From Methylococcales bacterium (GTDB lineage: Bacteria > Pseudomonadota > Gammaproteobacteria > Methylococcales > Methylomonadaceae), in NCBI GenBank assembly GCA_023145835.1, contig JAGLDH010000053.1, forward strand, positions 1 through 34,151: a stretch of DNA of 34,151 bases. Reading direction: 5' to 3'. Shown here one piece after another: positions 1 to 9,062 of this stretch. The stretch's first letter is position 1. Every line of letters starts with the position of its first letter. The position numbers were made by a program, and so were the translations under genes. The notes under the pieces were generated by a model. That model did no database searches. It saw only the letters and a list, made by a program, of their open reading frames with translations, and had not been told where the DNA came from.

Positions 1-122
1 TCAATATATTCATAAAGTTCTCGTAAATCGTTATGCAATGTCTCATAGGTTCTATGATTTTTTAGGTTCTTACTGCCACATTTGACGCAGTTACCTTTTT
101 TATTAAGTTCTATGATGACATT
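1..122 (-). pseudogene. Partial coding fragment with a CxxC zinc-ribbon-like motif
   Basis: A minus-strand reading frame is open from a stop codon at about 123-125 to the left edge and reads as convincing protein. It contains CVKCGSKNL, a CxxC knuckle of the kind seen in zinc ribbons, followed by charged residues (HNDLRELYEY). There is no start codon near its beginning. It is therefore either the remains of a gene whose 5' end has decayed, or a gene broken at this point. Next to the IS remnants downstream, a transposase fragment is possible, but I do not recognise the family. Confidence 0.25.
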
Positions 123-438
123 CTAGAGGTTATTTTTGTTATGATTCAATTATATCCCTACGGTAGATCTCTTTGGTGAATAGTTGGAGCCCAGTACCTC
201 AAAGACCTTATCAAGTTCAAGCCAACTGATTATGACTTAAACCTGGTGTTGAGAGATGGTATCTGCATCCGGTTTTAACTTCGCACAAAAGCTGCTACGT
301 CAAAACCTACCTCACTGACTTGACTGCTTTTCGGGAAAAAATTTTAGCTTCCCTCGCGTGCTATTTTGACTTGGCTTCAGCTTGTTCCCTGTCGCTCCGT
401 TTCCATGATTTTCAGCGGGAGTTGTTGTTAGTGGCTGG

Positions 439-805
439 CATATTGGTCGATTAATGAACCAAGCTGGATTATAGTGTAAACCCAAGAAGAAATTTAAAGC
501 CACAACAGATTCCAAACATAATAAGGCTATAACCCCCAGCTTCTGATAGTCATCGGGCTATTTTACAAGAACACCATATTATTCAATCAATGAGGCGTAA
601 AGAAAATTGCTGGGATATGCAGTCTCTGAAAGTTTCTTTCATACCCTAAAAATAGAACTGGTTCATCACTGTCAATTTAAGACGTGTGAGGATGCTCAGC
701 AGGCAATATTTGAATATATTGAGGTGTTTTAATAACTGAGAACAAATTCATTCTGCTAACAACTATAAAACGTTGTGTAACAGCGTATCCGAAAAAGTGA
801 TGGCA
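439..805 (+). pseudogene. IS3-family transposase (OrfB) remnant
   Basis: Two pieces of an IS3-type integrase/transposase can be read on the plus strand. The first (from 439) reads HIGRLMNQAGL, an in-frame stop, then KPKKKFKATTDSKHNKA, which matches the HTH-to-catalytic linker of IS3 OrfB proteins. The second (from 542) reads SDSHRAILQEHHIIQSMRRK then ENCWD. After a one-base frameshift it continues AVSESFFHTLKIELVHHCQF and QQAIFEYIEVF, the conserved C-terminal part of the DDE domain. Further frameshifts lead to IHSANNYKT. The stretch between the two pieces, most of the catalytic core, is deleted. The element is dead. Terminal repeats were not identified. Confidence 0.8.
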
Positions 806-1008
806 CATCAGGACAATCTGGTTTGAATTAACAAACAATCAACAGGTTATAAGCTTGATGTTTTACTTTATTTAAACACGATTGTCCTGCCGTAACTAGT
901 TGTCTTGGCATCTCTTGCTTATTTTTAGTAGAAAAAAACAAACTATGGAGCTACAACCCTTGAAATTCAAGAGGGAATTACCAAACGGCAACAGCTCCTA
1001 AAATAAGA

Positions 1009-1320
1009 TTATTTTTCGTATTTGATAACTGTATACCCTTTATTAGCTTTTTTCTGCACTTTCTGCACTTTCTGCACTTTCTTATCGTGTGAAGAAAACG
1101 GGTTGTCACCCATCGACATGTGCTTTTTTTCTTTCATATTAATATCTGATTGACTGGTGAACGGGCTGTCACCCATCGACATATGCTTTTTTTCTTTCAT
1201 ATTAATATCTGATTGATTGGGCTGGGTCTGGGGCTGGGTATTTTGCATTTTTTTGTCTTCAGCAACTGCCAATGCAGGTAGTAATGAACTCAATATAACG
1301 GTTAATAGTATTTTTTTCAT
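1009..1320 (-). CDS. Small exported protein with duplicated 21-residue repeat
   Basis: This is a predicted secreted protein of 103 residues with no recognised family. The ATG at 1320 is preferred because AGAGGTAAC lies just upstream and because it places a clean signal peptide at the N terminus (MKKILLTVILSSLLPALAVA, cleavage near residue 20). A longer upstream extension to 1416 has neither property. The mature part is low-complexity and highly charged. It has two tandem copies of a unit reading QSDINMKEKKHMSMGD followed by S/N-PF-T/S-S, then three VQK triplets (KVQKVQKVQK) and a lysine/tyrosine-rich tail. The triplets correspond to a 9-base tandem repeat, so copy number may vary. Met, His and acidic residues in the repeat could bind metal, but that is speculation. 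It stands alone between decayed transposase fragments. Confidence 0.6.
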   Translation of the reverse strand: MKKILLTVILSSLLPALAVAEDKKMQNTQPQTQPNQSDINMKEKKHMSMGDSPFTSQSDINMKEKKHMSMGDNPFSSHDKKVQKVQKVQKKANKGYTVIKYEK

Positions 1321-1416
1321 CTTGTTACCTCTTGTTATTAAAATTTTTGTGTGGTGAGAGTATATTCTATCACTGAATGTTACACACCGATCAAAGAAAA
1401 TATGAGTTGTAGTCAC

Positions 1417-1789
1417 TCAAAAAAACTGTAAGTCATTGATTCATAAAATCGGTGCTAACATTAGTTTTATCATTAAGATCAAATTGGACAGCTGTTTCTG
1501 TACTCCTGATAAAAAGTTATTACCCCGACCTAGATAACTTATACACTATCCTCATCATTTAGAAATAAAACATAGAAACCTTGTCGCTCTATACAGAAGA
1601 GCATTCATTTTAAACATAAGATTTAGATAACACTCATGCTTCAACTATTTTCAATAGGTTTGGCCTTTCGTTACTATTTCATTTATACATATATACGCTC
1701 ATTTGATTAACATTTCTACTGAGTATTTTTATCGAAAATTAGAGGCTATTGCCATTTTATTTTAACCAATTGAAATGTTAAGAGGTCTT
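1417..1789. other. Non-coding AT-rich stretch
   Basis: I see no convincing gene, RNA or clear terminator here. It is AT-rich and probably holds the promoter of the small repeat protein transcribed leftwards, but no good -35/-10 pair stood out. Confidence 0.3.
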
Positions 1790-2159
1790 TAAAAATCCAA
1801 TTTTCAGACTCAAACAGTTTACATCAATTGTAATCATGGCTTCTTCGGCCAAATCAGATAAATCCACCACCCAATTTGAAAAGCATTGGCTGAATTGCTC
1901 TGTATCAATCAATGCAAAAACATCAACTAGAGTATCGTACGAGGGGACGCCGTATTCTAAATTTAGCTATTTGGTAAACCACTGTTCTTTAGCCTTACCA
2001 AACCGTTCAATGGCAACCCAGTTGTCTGCTCCGCAGATGGCGGCATAAAGGGTAATGAAAAATATGTCCGAAAACAGGTGTTTTTTCTGTCTGTCTCTTT
2101 TTGGGTCTTCAATCATTGAAAAATGATGAATAATAGAGGCCTATTGGCTGGTCTGCCAT
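1790..2159 (-). pseudogene. ISAs1-family transposase N-terminal remnant
   Basis: Reading the minus strand from about 2159, a frame gives SMIEDPKRDRQKKHLFSDIF followed by FITLYAAICGADNWVAIERF and GKAKEQWFTK. An in-frame TAG comes next, then LNLEYGVPSYDTLVDVFALI, FSQCFSNWVVDLSDLAEEAM and ITID. This is the N-terminal half of the ISAs1 transposase family, which has a DPR start, a CGADNW motif, a G-P-S-x-DT motif and then the first catalytic ID. The frame is interrupted by an internal stop, the likely start is out of frame, and the sequence ends abruptly before the rest of the catalytic domain. It is a dead truncated copy. Confidence 0.8.
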
Positions 2160-2320
2160 TTTAAAATCAAAATGATAGTTTTAAAGCCTCATCTAAATTA
2201 TAATTTCAACCAGTTTTAAGCCTGATTACCTTAAAAGCAGAGACTATCTTGGTTGTTAAAAAAATCTATAAAGTTGTATGTAGTAGTTTATCCCGCTCAA
2301 TTAAGTCTGAACCACGGTCT

Positions 2321-3010
2321 TTATTTTTGTATTTTATTATGAATAATCCTACTCACAGTAGAGTAATGTAAGAAATAATACTCTCCAGTTTTGGCTAAAG
2401 TAAAACCGCCACCTCTATTTGAGACAACTATAGCCTCATTCTTTCCACTAGAGTCTTTTTCATACTCTTTAAGAGACTTAGGAACCGATCGCTTCTGTAT
2501 TTTAGGTATCTTAGACAGGTTTTTTCTTGATATATTTATCTGAACATTCTCCACAAAGTCATCAGAGCCAAGATAAATTTGATTCTTTAACTTTAATCAA
2601 GGAGGAGGTGGTTGAACTCCATTTGCGACAAACTGAACATAATTTTTTATCGCTACTTTCTTGTCTCTCCCAAAACGACTTAATATCCATTCTCTATCAA
2701 ACCATTTTAGACACTAGCTAATGCCTACTGTCATACCATAACCACTCCAATACTTGCCTTCTATACTTTCAACCATAGTGGTTCGTATTGGATTTAAGAC
2801 TATATATCGAGATAATTCATGAAAATAAGTGTTTTTTTCTACTAAAATAGCTTTGTATCGATCATGAAAAACATGGTCTGTTCGTGGATCCAATCTGTTA
2901 AAATGTTGCGTATATACCCCCATTTAAATAACGCATTCATTTTGATAAGTTTGCATCAGGTGTTTCAATTAACAAATAATCACCTGATTAGCAAGAATCT
3001 TCCGCCAAAC
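2321..3010 (-). pseudogene. REP-associated tyrosine transposase (RAYT, IS200-like) pseudogene
   Basis: A broken RAYT can be followed on the minus strand from about 3010 to 2321. The order is YLLIETPDANLSK, a stop, MRYLNGG, a frameshift, VYTQHFNRLDPRTDHVFHDR, YKAILVE and SRYIVLNPIRTTMVES. A C-terminal part then reads WFDREWILSRFGRDKKVAIK, a stop, NQIYLGSDDFVENVQ, and finally EYYFLHYSTVSRII, the HTH-like tail typical of the family. RAYTs are single-strand transposases related to IS200/IS605 that act on REP palindromes. At least three frameshifts or stops are present, and the catalytic N-terminal HUH region is missing beyond 3010, so this copy is inactive. Confidence 0.8.
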
Positions 3011-3029
3011 GTTAAGAGCCCTTTAAAAT

Positions 3030-3352
3030 AATCGGGGTCAGAGTAAATTAAATCCTAGAAATAAAAGGGTCAAGTCTTGTCTTTTGCTACCCTCATCTCT
3101 ATACGTATTACATTTTCCCTAGGCATTTTTTATGGCACGTCCTATTCGAATAGAATAATGCCCAAAATCAAGTTGGAATGACCCGTTAAATTACTGAATT
3201 TTCGGAAAATATCGATTTATCAGAGAAAAAATCCTTGATGAAAAATAGAGATGAAAACTATTCTGAGAACTGTATTAAGGCAACTCGCAATAAAAAAACC
3301 ACCGTTTTAAAGTAAAATATTAGGAATAAATAGGGACAGAGTAAAATTAAAT
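3030..3352. repeat. REP/RAYT-type flanking remnant with two copies of a ~20-bp motif
   Basis: GGGGTCAGAGTAAATTAAAT at 3034-3053 and GGGACAGAGTAAAATTAAAT at 3333-3352 are near-identical direct repeats about 300 bases apart. Between them, at 3132-3158 on the plus strand, is the start of another RAYT reading MARPIRIE followed by a stop. That N terminus is common in this family. The stretch looks like the leftover ends of a REP-transposase element with its body deleted. Confidence 0.5.
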
Positions 3353-3446
3353 ACCAAGGAAGTATCGAATGTTCTTCTCAGTTTTTATATAAAAAAACAA
3401 CCAGACGAGCTGTTTATTTTAGGTTATGTTTTAAAGAGAATTGATA

Positions 3447-3887
3447 ATGATTGAAAAAGTTACAAACCAAAATTTTGAAGAGGTCTTACCGCTAATAAAG
3501 GAATATCAAATTTTTTATGGTGTAGAGCAAATTGATGAAAAGAAAAATCAGGCATTTTTTTCACAATTCATACAAAATCATGAAAACGGTATTCTTCATC
3601 TATATAAAGTAGCTCATAAAGCAATTGGCTTTACTACAATTTATAAAGGTTTTTCAAGCACAAGGTCGGAAGCAGTTGCAGTATTAAATGATTTGTATAT
3701 CCAGCCTTCTCATCGAGGAAATGGATATGCTAGAGAATTAATAGATAATGCTATCAATACCGCAAAGTTAATGGGCTTTTCAAGGTTACAATGGTTAACC
3801 GCAGAAAACAATGAACCTGCTCAAAAGTTTTATAATAAAATCGGTGCAAATAAAAGTTCGTGGTTCTTTTATGCAAAAGAAACATAA
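3447..3887 (+). CDS. GNAT-family N-acetyltransferase
   Basis: A 146-residue protein of the Gcn5-related N-acetyltransferase fold, which transfers an acetyl group from acetyl-CoA to an amine. The acyl-CoA-binding motif A is clear: VLNDLYIQPSHRGNGYAREL, where R-G-N-G-Y-A is the Q/RxxGxG/A pyrophosphate loop. It is followed by the C-terminal motif NNEPAQKFYNKIGA. The length is normal for a single-domain GNAT. ATG at 3447 is chosen because AGAGAA lies about 8 bases upstream; a TTG two codons earlier is also open. The substrate cannot be told from sequence. The gene is intact although it lies directly beside RAYT debris, and it may have arrived as accessory DNA. Confidence 0.85.
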   Translation: MIEKVTNQNFEEVLPLIKEYQIFYGVEQIDEKKNQAFFSQFIQNHENGILHLYKVAHKAIGFTTIYKGFSSTRSEAVAVLNDLYIQPSHRGNGYARELIDNAINTAKLMGFSRLQWLTAENNEPAQKFYNKIGANKSSWFFYAKET

Positions 3888-3948
3888 CTAAAAGTTCCTG
3901 TTGGCCGCTGACAGCGCTCGTTTTCAGAGGTCATTTTTTATCAAAGTT

Positions 3949-3992
3949 CAGTGTGCTGTCAGAATTGTTCTTATACCTGACAGCAGCCACTG
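3949..3992. terminator. Imperfect hairpin between convergent genes
   Basis: CAGTG-T-GCTGTCAG at 3949-3962 pairs with CTGACAGC-AGC-CACTG at 3977-3992, giving a stem of 8 plus 5 bp with a small bulge and a 14-base loop. It lies between the acetyltransferase (plus) and the peptidase gene (minus). No strong T-tract follows on either strand, so intrinsic termination is uncertain. Confidence 0.35.
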
Positions 3993-4036
3993 TACTTAGC
4001 GTAATCAAACTTGATACCAAAGGTTTGTGGTTTTAG

Positions 4037-5206
4037 TTAGAAACCAAACCATCCTGAAATTGTTTCTGCAACATATTTCAGATCATCTGGTGAATTATTC
4101 TTCCACTCTTCAAGAAATGCTTCCAATGAAATATCGCCTCCAGAGTTTCCAAGATTTAAATACTTGACTGAACGCCAGCGGTCAGGAGATTCGGAAAAAA
4201 ACAGGAAGATTTCATTGGCTATGATTCTATTTTTATTTCGTTGTCCGGCATCGTCTCTGAGTGATTGCTTTTCTCTTTGATACCAAGTGGCAATTGTGTC
4301 TCCTGGTTTAAAAAATTCGGTCTTCGCCTTCTCTACTTCATTGAGGATAAAGTCGTTAAAATAGTTTTCCATAAGTTGAGAATATCCTTGAAGACTTTCA
4401 AAAGGAGGATTTGTTTTCCACACTTCTGACAGTCTATTAACCGAGTGCATTGCAGCGGTTTCACAAAGTGCTTCCTCAAACCACTGGTTTGCATCACCCG
4501 GTGTGTTTCCGTAATTAGAGACAATATGCATAAACTCATGTGAAAACTGGTAAACAAGTTGTGCCCAGCGAGCTCCACCGACACTGACATCAACGTTATA
4601 TTCGTTATTTGGCCCCCTATTAAAATAGACAATGGGTGGTGGACCAAATTCCCCCTTGTTTGTCAAAAGAATTGGATCCAGTGAAATACCAGGGATGTTT
4701 TCTAGTAAACTTCGAGCAGAAGACAGTGTAATGGCTTCTATGTTATGAACACCTGCTGTTTCCCAGCCGCCTCCAACCGCTTTGATGACGGGGTCATCAC
4801 TGACTGGCTCAGGTTCAGGAGTTACACCATTCTTAGTGACGGTAAACTTAAGAGTATTACTGTTTGGTGAACTCCATCTTTGTTGAAATGTATTCACATA
4901 CCAGAATCCTCCTGTGCCTTCAGAAAAAATAGCAGATGAATCATAATAGGAGCAAGTACCAGTCCCTGAAGAACAGCCAGCTTGCTTTGCACCAACAAAT
5001 TGCCAGATAGGTATATCCCCAGCCGCATCGACAGTGTAGAGCATGTATGCTCTTGTTCCAGGTACTGCAGTCCATGTAAATGTTGGTTGGTTTGTACTAA
5101 TCTTCCCAGTTGGAGACAATGCATTGGGTGCGATGGCATCTGAGGACTGTACATTCGGTGTTGAAATAAGGGCTATTAAAGGTAATGCTTTAAGATAATT
5201 TTTCAT
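4037..5206 (-). CDS. Secreted metallopeptidase-like protein with N-terminal Ig/FN3-like domain
   Basis: A 389-residue exported protein. Residues 1-22 look like a signal peptide (KALPLIALIS core). Residues ~24-125 resemble an Ig/FN3-type beta-sandwich, with the PTFTWTAVPGTRAYMLY pattern common in bacterial surface proteins and a C78/C85 pair that could form a disulphide. A short proline-rich linker (TPEPEPVSDDP) follows. The C-terminal domain has HEFMH at 223-227, an HExxH zinc site, and WFEEALCE at 242-249, where a glutamate about 20 residues later could be the third zinc ligand as in gluzincins. The start has a good AAGGA upstream. I do not recognise a named family. The fold and zinc site suggest a degradative or surface-processing peptidase, but activity is unproven. 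Confidence 0.7.
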   Translation of the reverse strand: MKNYLKALPLIALISTPNVQSSDAIAPNALSPTGKISTNQPTFTWTAVPGTRAYMLYTVDAAGDIPIWQFVGAKQAGCSSGTGTCSYYDSSAIFSEGTGGFWYVNTFQQRWSSPNSNTLKFTVTKNGVTPEPEPVSDDPVIKAVGGGWETAGVHNIEAITLSSARSLLENIPGISLDPILLTNKGEFGPPPIVYFNRGPNNEYNVDVSVGGARWAQLVYQFSHEFMHIVSNYGNTPGDANQWFEEALCETAAMHSVNRLSEVWKTNPPFESLQGYSQLMENYFNDFILNEVEKAKTEFFKPGDTIATWYQREKQSLRDDAGQRNKNRIIANEIFLFFSESPDRWRSVKYLNLGNSGGDISLEAFLEEWKNNSPDDLKYVAETISGWFGF

Positions 5207-6548
5207 AGTGTTTCCTTACTAAGGGTATTGCATATTAAGACTCTACAATTTATTAAATTGACTATATTTGGGCATCAAATACTAAACTACTATTTTCTGT
5301 ATATTTCCGTATTATTGAATGCAGAGTATGAAAATAAAAATGATTACGAAATTGATAAAATAAATATTTATATAATTAATTACCTCCTGTTTTTTATAGA
5401 CTGACTGATTTTTATATTAATGCCTGAAATAGAAGGCAAATACTTTTCGAATAACTTATTTGAGGTTGAGCCCTTCGTTCTTCGCATAACGACAAACAAC
5501 ACTTGCTTCGATAATATCAGCACTGTTAGCCATATTGACTGCATCATTTATGAGATCTTCTTTGTCACAATAATCAGATAAAATATCAGTCACTACTGGA
5601 TTTATAAATAAAAAAACAGAGGGGTTAATGCCCGTTTAAAAAGAATTTTTATTGTTGATGTGAATAAGAATATATTCATGTTTTTCTCCAACGGTTTCCT
5701 TAGACATCTTGGTTCCCAGCTTACTTTAATTTAAATATAGATACAGCTACCCTAAAGGGTAGTTTTGGTAATTATTATTCAACCTATTTTGATTTTTTAA
5801 AGTGTTAGTTTTTACTTGTAAGGTAATAAGAAAATACTGACTAAAGTATTACTTACAGACAGTACTACCTTGTTTGTCTATTGGTATAACCTTTATTTAC
5901 AATGAGTTTTACGTAATCTAGCCATTGTTCTGTTGTGAAGGGTATTTTAGGTTTTCGAGGGTTTATTTTGATCATTTCTGGGCAAAATGGATGGAAGTAA
6001 GCTGTGAAATAGATTGACAGGCAATAAAAATACTTATTGATGGCTCTCGGTGCAATCAAATTGTGGTGGAAGCAGGTTCTTAGAGCATACTAAATAAGTA
6101 TTGGTCAAGTTTTTGGGGCAGTACTTATTTCTGACACGAATACTCTTTTCTTGCGTAATTTATTGATAGTTCTGTGCTGGCAATGAGTCGGTTGATTAAT
6201 CGTATAAGCTATTACAACTTGGTCGGTTGCTTCACCGACTCTTGTCAATTAGAGCATCCAGATCTCAAACCTCGACAAGTTCTGGATAGCGATAAAAGAT
6301 ATCGCGAAAACATACATCACTTTACAAGCTCTAGAAACTTTGCCAAGTTTTTCCGCTAAATGAAATAGACTTGATCAGAGGTTCCTTAATATGTACCAGT
6401 GAGAGTTACTTATTTTTTTGTTTTGTTTTTATTAAATATTTGATATCTTTATCAAAAAAGATAACTCTCTTCAGAAAAACTGAGGTTTTAGATTAAGCCG
6501 AAATTAAAAAATTTCAGTGATGTATTCACCAACTAATCCCACAAATTA
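5207..6548. other. Long gene-poor stretch with small coding remnants
   Basis: About 1.3 kb with no intact recognisable gene. A minus-strand open frame without a proper start at about 5456-5630 reads plausible protein (VTDILSDYCDKEDLINDAVN, then MANSADIIEASVVCRYAKNE) and is probably a gene fragment. A 64-codon minus-strand frame (5865-6059, ending FTTEQWLDYVKLIVNKGY) and a plus-strand frame (6174-6359, ending HHFTSSRNFAKFFR) may be remnants too. The latter stops just before a lone mobile-element end at 6368, so it could be the tail of a lost transposase. A small hairpin, CTACCC-TAAA-GGGTAG followed by TTTT, lies at 5747-5766. Confidence 0.4.
6368..6386. repeat. Solo terminal end of the MITE found at 20.25 and 30.75 kb
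   Basis: GACTTGATCAGAGGTTCCT is followed by TA, identical to the right end of the foldback element at 20254-20409. No other part of that element is recognisable to the left. This is either the surviving end of a deleted copy or an end of the parental insertion sequence. Confidence 0.6.
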
Positions 6549-6977
6549 TTATTTGGATTCCTCTGATTCAATAGAAAATAATAATTTTACTTGTGATTCA
6601 TCTAGTTGATTTTTTTTAATATATGCAATTTTTCCTTTAGCTTTTTTAACCTCTGTAATAATACTTTGTTGATCTTGCCTGACGGGGGGCAGTGGGGCGC
6701 TTCCACTAAAAGTCAGTCTTGCCCAATAAGCATCAATTTGGCTTATAGAGCGATGAGTTAGTCTCTCATAAAATTCGTTTCGTAAGCTTGCTTCATCTAA
6801 GGGAAGTGCTCGAATACCGTTTGAAAATTTTCGTGTACGACCCATAAAAATAGCGATAACTTGTCTTTTAGTTAGTATATTTAGCGTATTATCAATATTT
6901 CCAATCACAACAATGTCTTCAGCAGTCACCTGAAATGAACAAACTAACAGAAGAGCTAATGATATTATTTTTTTCAT
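6549..6977 (-). CDS. Small PstS-like periplasmic binding protein
   Basis: A 142-residue exported protein resembling the short stand-alone PstS-like (phosphate-binding-type PBP) proteins. The signal peptide is MKKIISLALLLVCSFQVTA. The family pattern is visible: a strand (IVVIGN), then LTKRQVIAIFMGRTRKFSNG, then LPLDEASLRNEFYERL, DAYWARLTFSG and a late GKIAYIKK. ATG at 6977 is preferred because AAGGAG lies 7 bases upstream; the in-frame GTG at 6983 sits too close to it. It is about half the length of a true PstS, as usual for this group, so it is unlikely to feed an ABC importer alone. It is the second gene of a two-gene operon with the porin-like gene upstream. The ligand is unknown. Confidence 0.75.
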   Translation of the reverse strand: MKKIISLALLLVCSFQVTAEDIVVIGNIDNTLNILTKRQVIAIFMGRTRKFSNGIRALPLDEASLRNEFYERLTHRSISQIDAYWARLTFSGSAPLPPVRQDQQSIITEVKKAKGKIAYIKKNQLDESQVKLLFSIESEESK

Positions 6978-6988
6978 TTTCACTCTCC

Positions 6989-8314
6989 TTAAAATATAAA
7001 ATCAATGCCAAAAGACACCAAATTAACATGATGGGGCGTATTTTCATTTGGATCATGTTGCCATAAAGATGAAAACTTACCATTTTTACCCAACCAATAA
7101 TGAGTCCATTCTGCTTTAAAAGCCATTTTTTGATAAAAATCCCAGCGTAATCCTATTGAGAGTGATTGTTGTTTAATCGCCTGCCCATTAAAACCATCTA
7201 TTATTTGCTGATTTATCTCCCGTATAGCAGGTTCGTTAGGTGTTCCTACAAGCAGAGGATTAATATCTAAGGCCTTTGTCTTTTTTTCAAAGCTATGTGC
7301 AATACCATAACGTGAATACAAAGTAACATCAGAGAATCGCCGTCCAATGCTCAAATAAGCACTAGCAACGTCAGCATTAATGATTTGTTGTCCTTCTTCA
7401 TCTAAATAAGAGGCCTCAGCATGAACAAGCCATGTCCCATCATCATATGCTGTTCCTAAAGACATAAATTGCAAATGAGTATCATTAATATTGGTTAATG
7501 GGAGGAATTGATTTAAATTAGGTATTAAAAAATTAGTTGCTGGATTAGTAAGAACCCCTCTTATTCTTGAAAAGAGGCTTGATTCAAGGTTTTTACTCTG
7601 CCAAATATGGCCATAGCCCGCTCTAAACCTCCACTCTCCTGTCGTGTAGATAATATTAGCAACGAGCACAGGGCCTTCTAAATCAAAGTCTTGAAAATAT
7701 TCAGAAAGCTTTGTAAATGTGTAGCCACCCCCCAGTTTTAAAGTTAACTCCCCATTCTCTAGGTAGAATGATTTTTTAATATCTGCACCATCAAAATGGG
7801 TGAGGGGAATATTTGCGTAAAACTCATGAGGTGGCCGTATCCATGGATAGGCATAACCCACATTTCTATAGTCAGACAATAAAAAAGCATCAACTCCTAA
7901 GCGACCAACACGTATTTCATAGTCTTCAACTACTAATGGATTCCATTTTAGAAATGCCCAGTCTAAATTTTGTTCAAAAAAATCACCTGCATGATCGCGA
8001 ACCACAAACTGTGTTGTGAAATGAAAAGAATCATTAATATCTACATCAAGCTGAAGACCCAGCCGGGAATCTGTTGTTATTTCTAGTGATTTTTTTACTT
8101 CTTGGGTGCTTGTCCTATCTCGATAAAAACCAATTGTTTCATTATCTGAGCGTGCGAAGCCAATACTGCCAAAGCCCTTGATAGACCATTCGGGATAATT
8201 ATCATCTGCTATTGCGGTTGAACCTACCGTGGTAGCTAAAGCTAAAATAGAAAGGCTAACGTAGCTTATGAGGTAAGAAAGACAATGGTTGTCATTTTTT
8301 TTGTTACGGTGCAT
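6989..8314 (-). CDS. Outer-membrane porin-like beta-barrel protein
   Basis: A 441-residue protein with an N-terminal signal peptide (hydrophobic stretch YLISYVSLSILALATTVGST, cleavage near AIADD). The rest is built of alternating amphipathic strands with aromatic girdles, and it ends in FGIDFIF with a terminal phenylalanine, the usual BamA-recognition signature of outer-membrane barrels. Motifs such as IKGFGSIGFARS near the mature N terminus and RVGRLGVDAFLLSDYRNVGY are typical of proteobacterial porin-like proteins. It starts the operon, and the PstS-like gene begins 11 bases after its last codon. Such barrel and small-PBP pairs are common in gammaproteobacteria. The transported solute cannot be deduced. 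The Shine-Dalgarno upstream of 8314 is weak. Confidence 0.75.
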   Translation of the reverse strand: MHRNKKNDNHCLSYLISYVSLSILALATTVGSTAIADDNYPEWSIKGFGSIGFARSDNETIGFYRDRTSTQEVKKSLEITTDSRLGLQLDVDINDSFHFTTQFVVRDHAGDFFEQNLDWAFLKWNPLVVEDYEIRVGRLGVDAFLLSDYRNVGYAYPWIRPPHEFYANIPLTHFDGADIKKSFYLENGELTLKLGGGYTFTKLSEYFQDFDLEGPVLVANIIYTTGEWRFRAGYGHIWQSKNLESSLFSRIRGVLTNPATNFLIPNLNQFLPLTNINDTHLQFMSLGTAYDDGTWLVHAEASYLDEEGQQIINADVASAYLSIGRRFSDVTLYSRYGIAHSFEKKTKALDINPLLVGTPNEPAIREINQQIIDGFNGQAIKQQSLSIGLRWDFYQKMAFKAEWTHYWLGKNGKFSSLWQHDPNENTPHHVNLVSFGIDFIF

Positions 8315-9062
8315 TGTTATTACTATAGATAAGCACTAAAAAATATTGTTTTTTATCATACCTTTAAGTGTAGTACTTATCTGTAATAAGAGTGGTGTTT
8401 TACCAAAATTTTTTTAAATATTAGTCATTTATAGATTAATGGACGTATTCATTTCTCAAATAATGTTTAATTTACAGTGGTAAGATTCTAATTTTTGCAA
8501 GATATAAGTCGTATTTTACTAAGAGGTATTAAGACTAATTAACATTAATTAACTGTTTAATAATGTCGGCTGGAATACTAACAGAGAATATAAGTTGATT
8601 TTGGAAAATTGAGTTCTATCAGGAGCCATTAGATCAAATGAAGGAATACCATCTATCGGAAAAATATCACTGACTTGAGTTACTATTTTACTTAGTCTCG
8701 ACATATAAAATTATAAAATTATAAAATTTTAATCTTATATTGGTGTTCAATAATATTTCATTTATTCTTTTTAAAAAATAGATTTGTTTTAATTGAATGA
8801 ATAAGCAATAAAAATCACATCGCAACAACTTGCTCACGGGGTGTTATGGCTTCAATTATGCTGTAAATAATGGCCATTCTTGATTTCTTACGATGAGTAT
8901 AATTCTTTCAAAACATGCTAGGCAATTTACTTTCTTTAGTTTGCCTATTCACAACTCATGATCTATTTTAAAGTAGTATCAGTGTATATAAAGATAAGCA
9001 GAATTTGCCTGTTTCTGTATACATACTTTCAGTTTAATTAACTAGTCTGTTAAAAACACATT
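8315..9062. other. AT-rich intergenic region
   Basis: About 750 bases, very AT-rich, between divergently oriented genes, so it should hold promoters for both. A short minus-strand frame at 8549-8704 (51 codons, containing VSDIFPIDGIPSFDLMAPDR) looks protein-like but has no ribosome binding site. Just upstream of it is a short tandem repeat of ATAAAATT (about 8703-8730). No RNA gene or mobile element was recognised. Confidence 0.35.

Noticed and set aside
312-515. Minus-strand 67-codon open frame
   Set aside because: It overlaps the plus-strand IS3 transposase remnant, has no ribosome binding site and its protein looks non-biological.
1836-2048. Plus-strand 70-codon open frame
   Set aside because: It is the antisense of the ISAs1 transposase remnant, whose minus-strand translation clearly matches that family.
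8701-8732. ATAAAATT tandem repeat as a CRISPR or phase-variable element
   Set aside because: Units are only 8 bases with about three copies and no spacers; it is simple AT-rich repetition.
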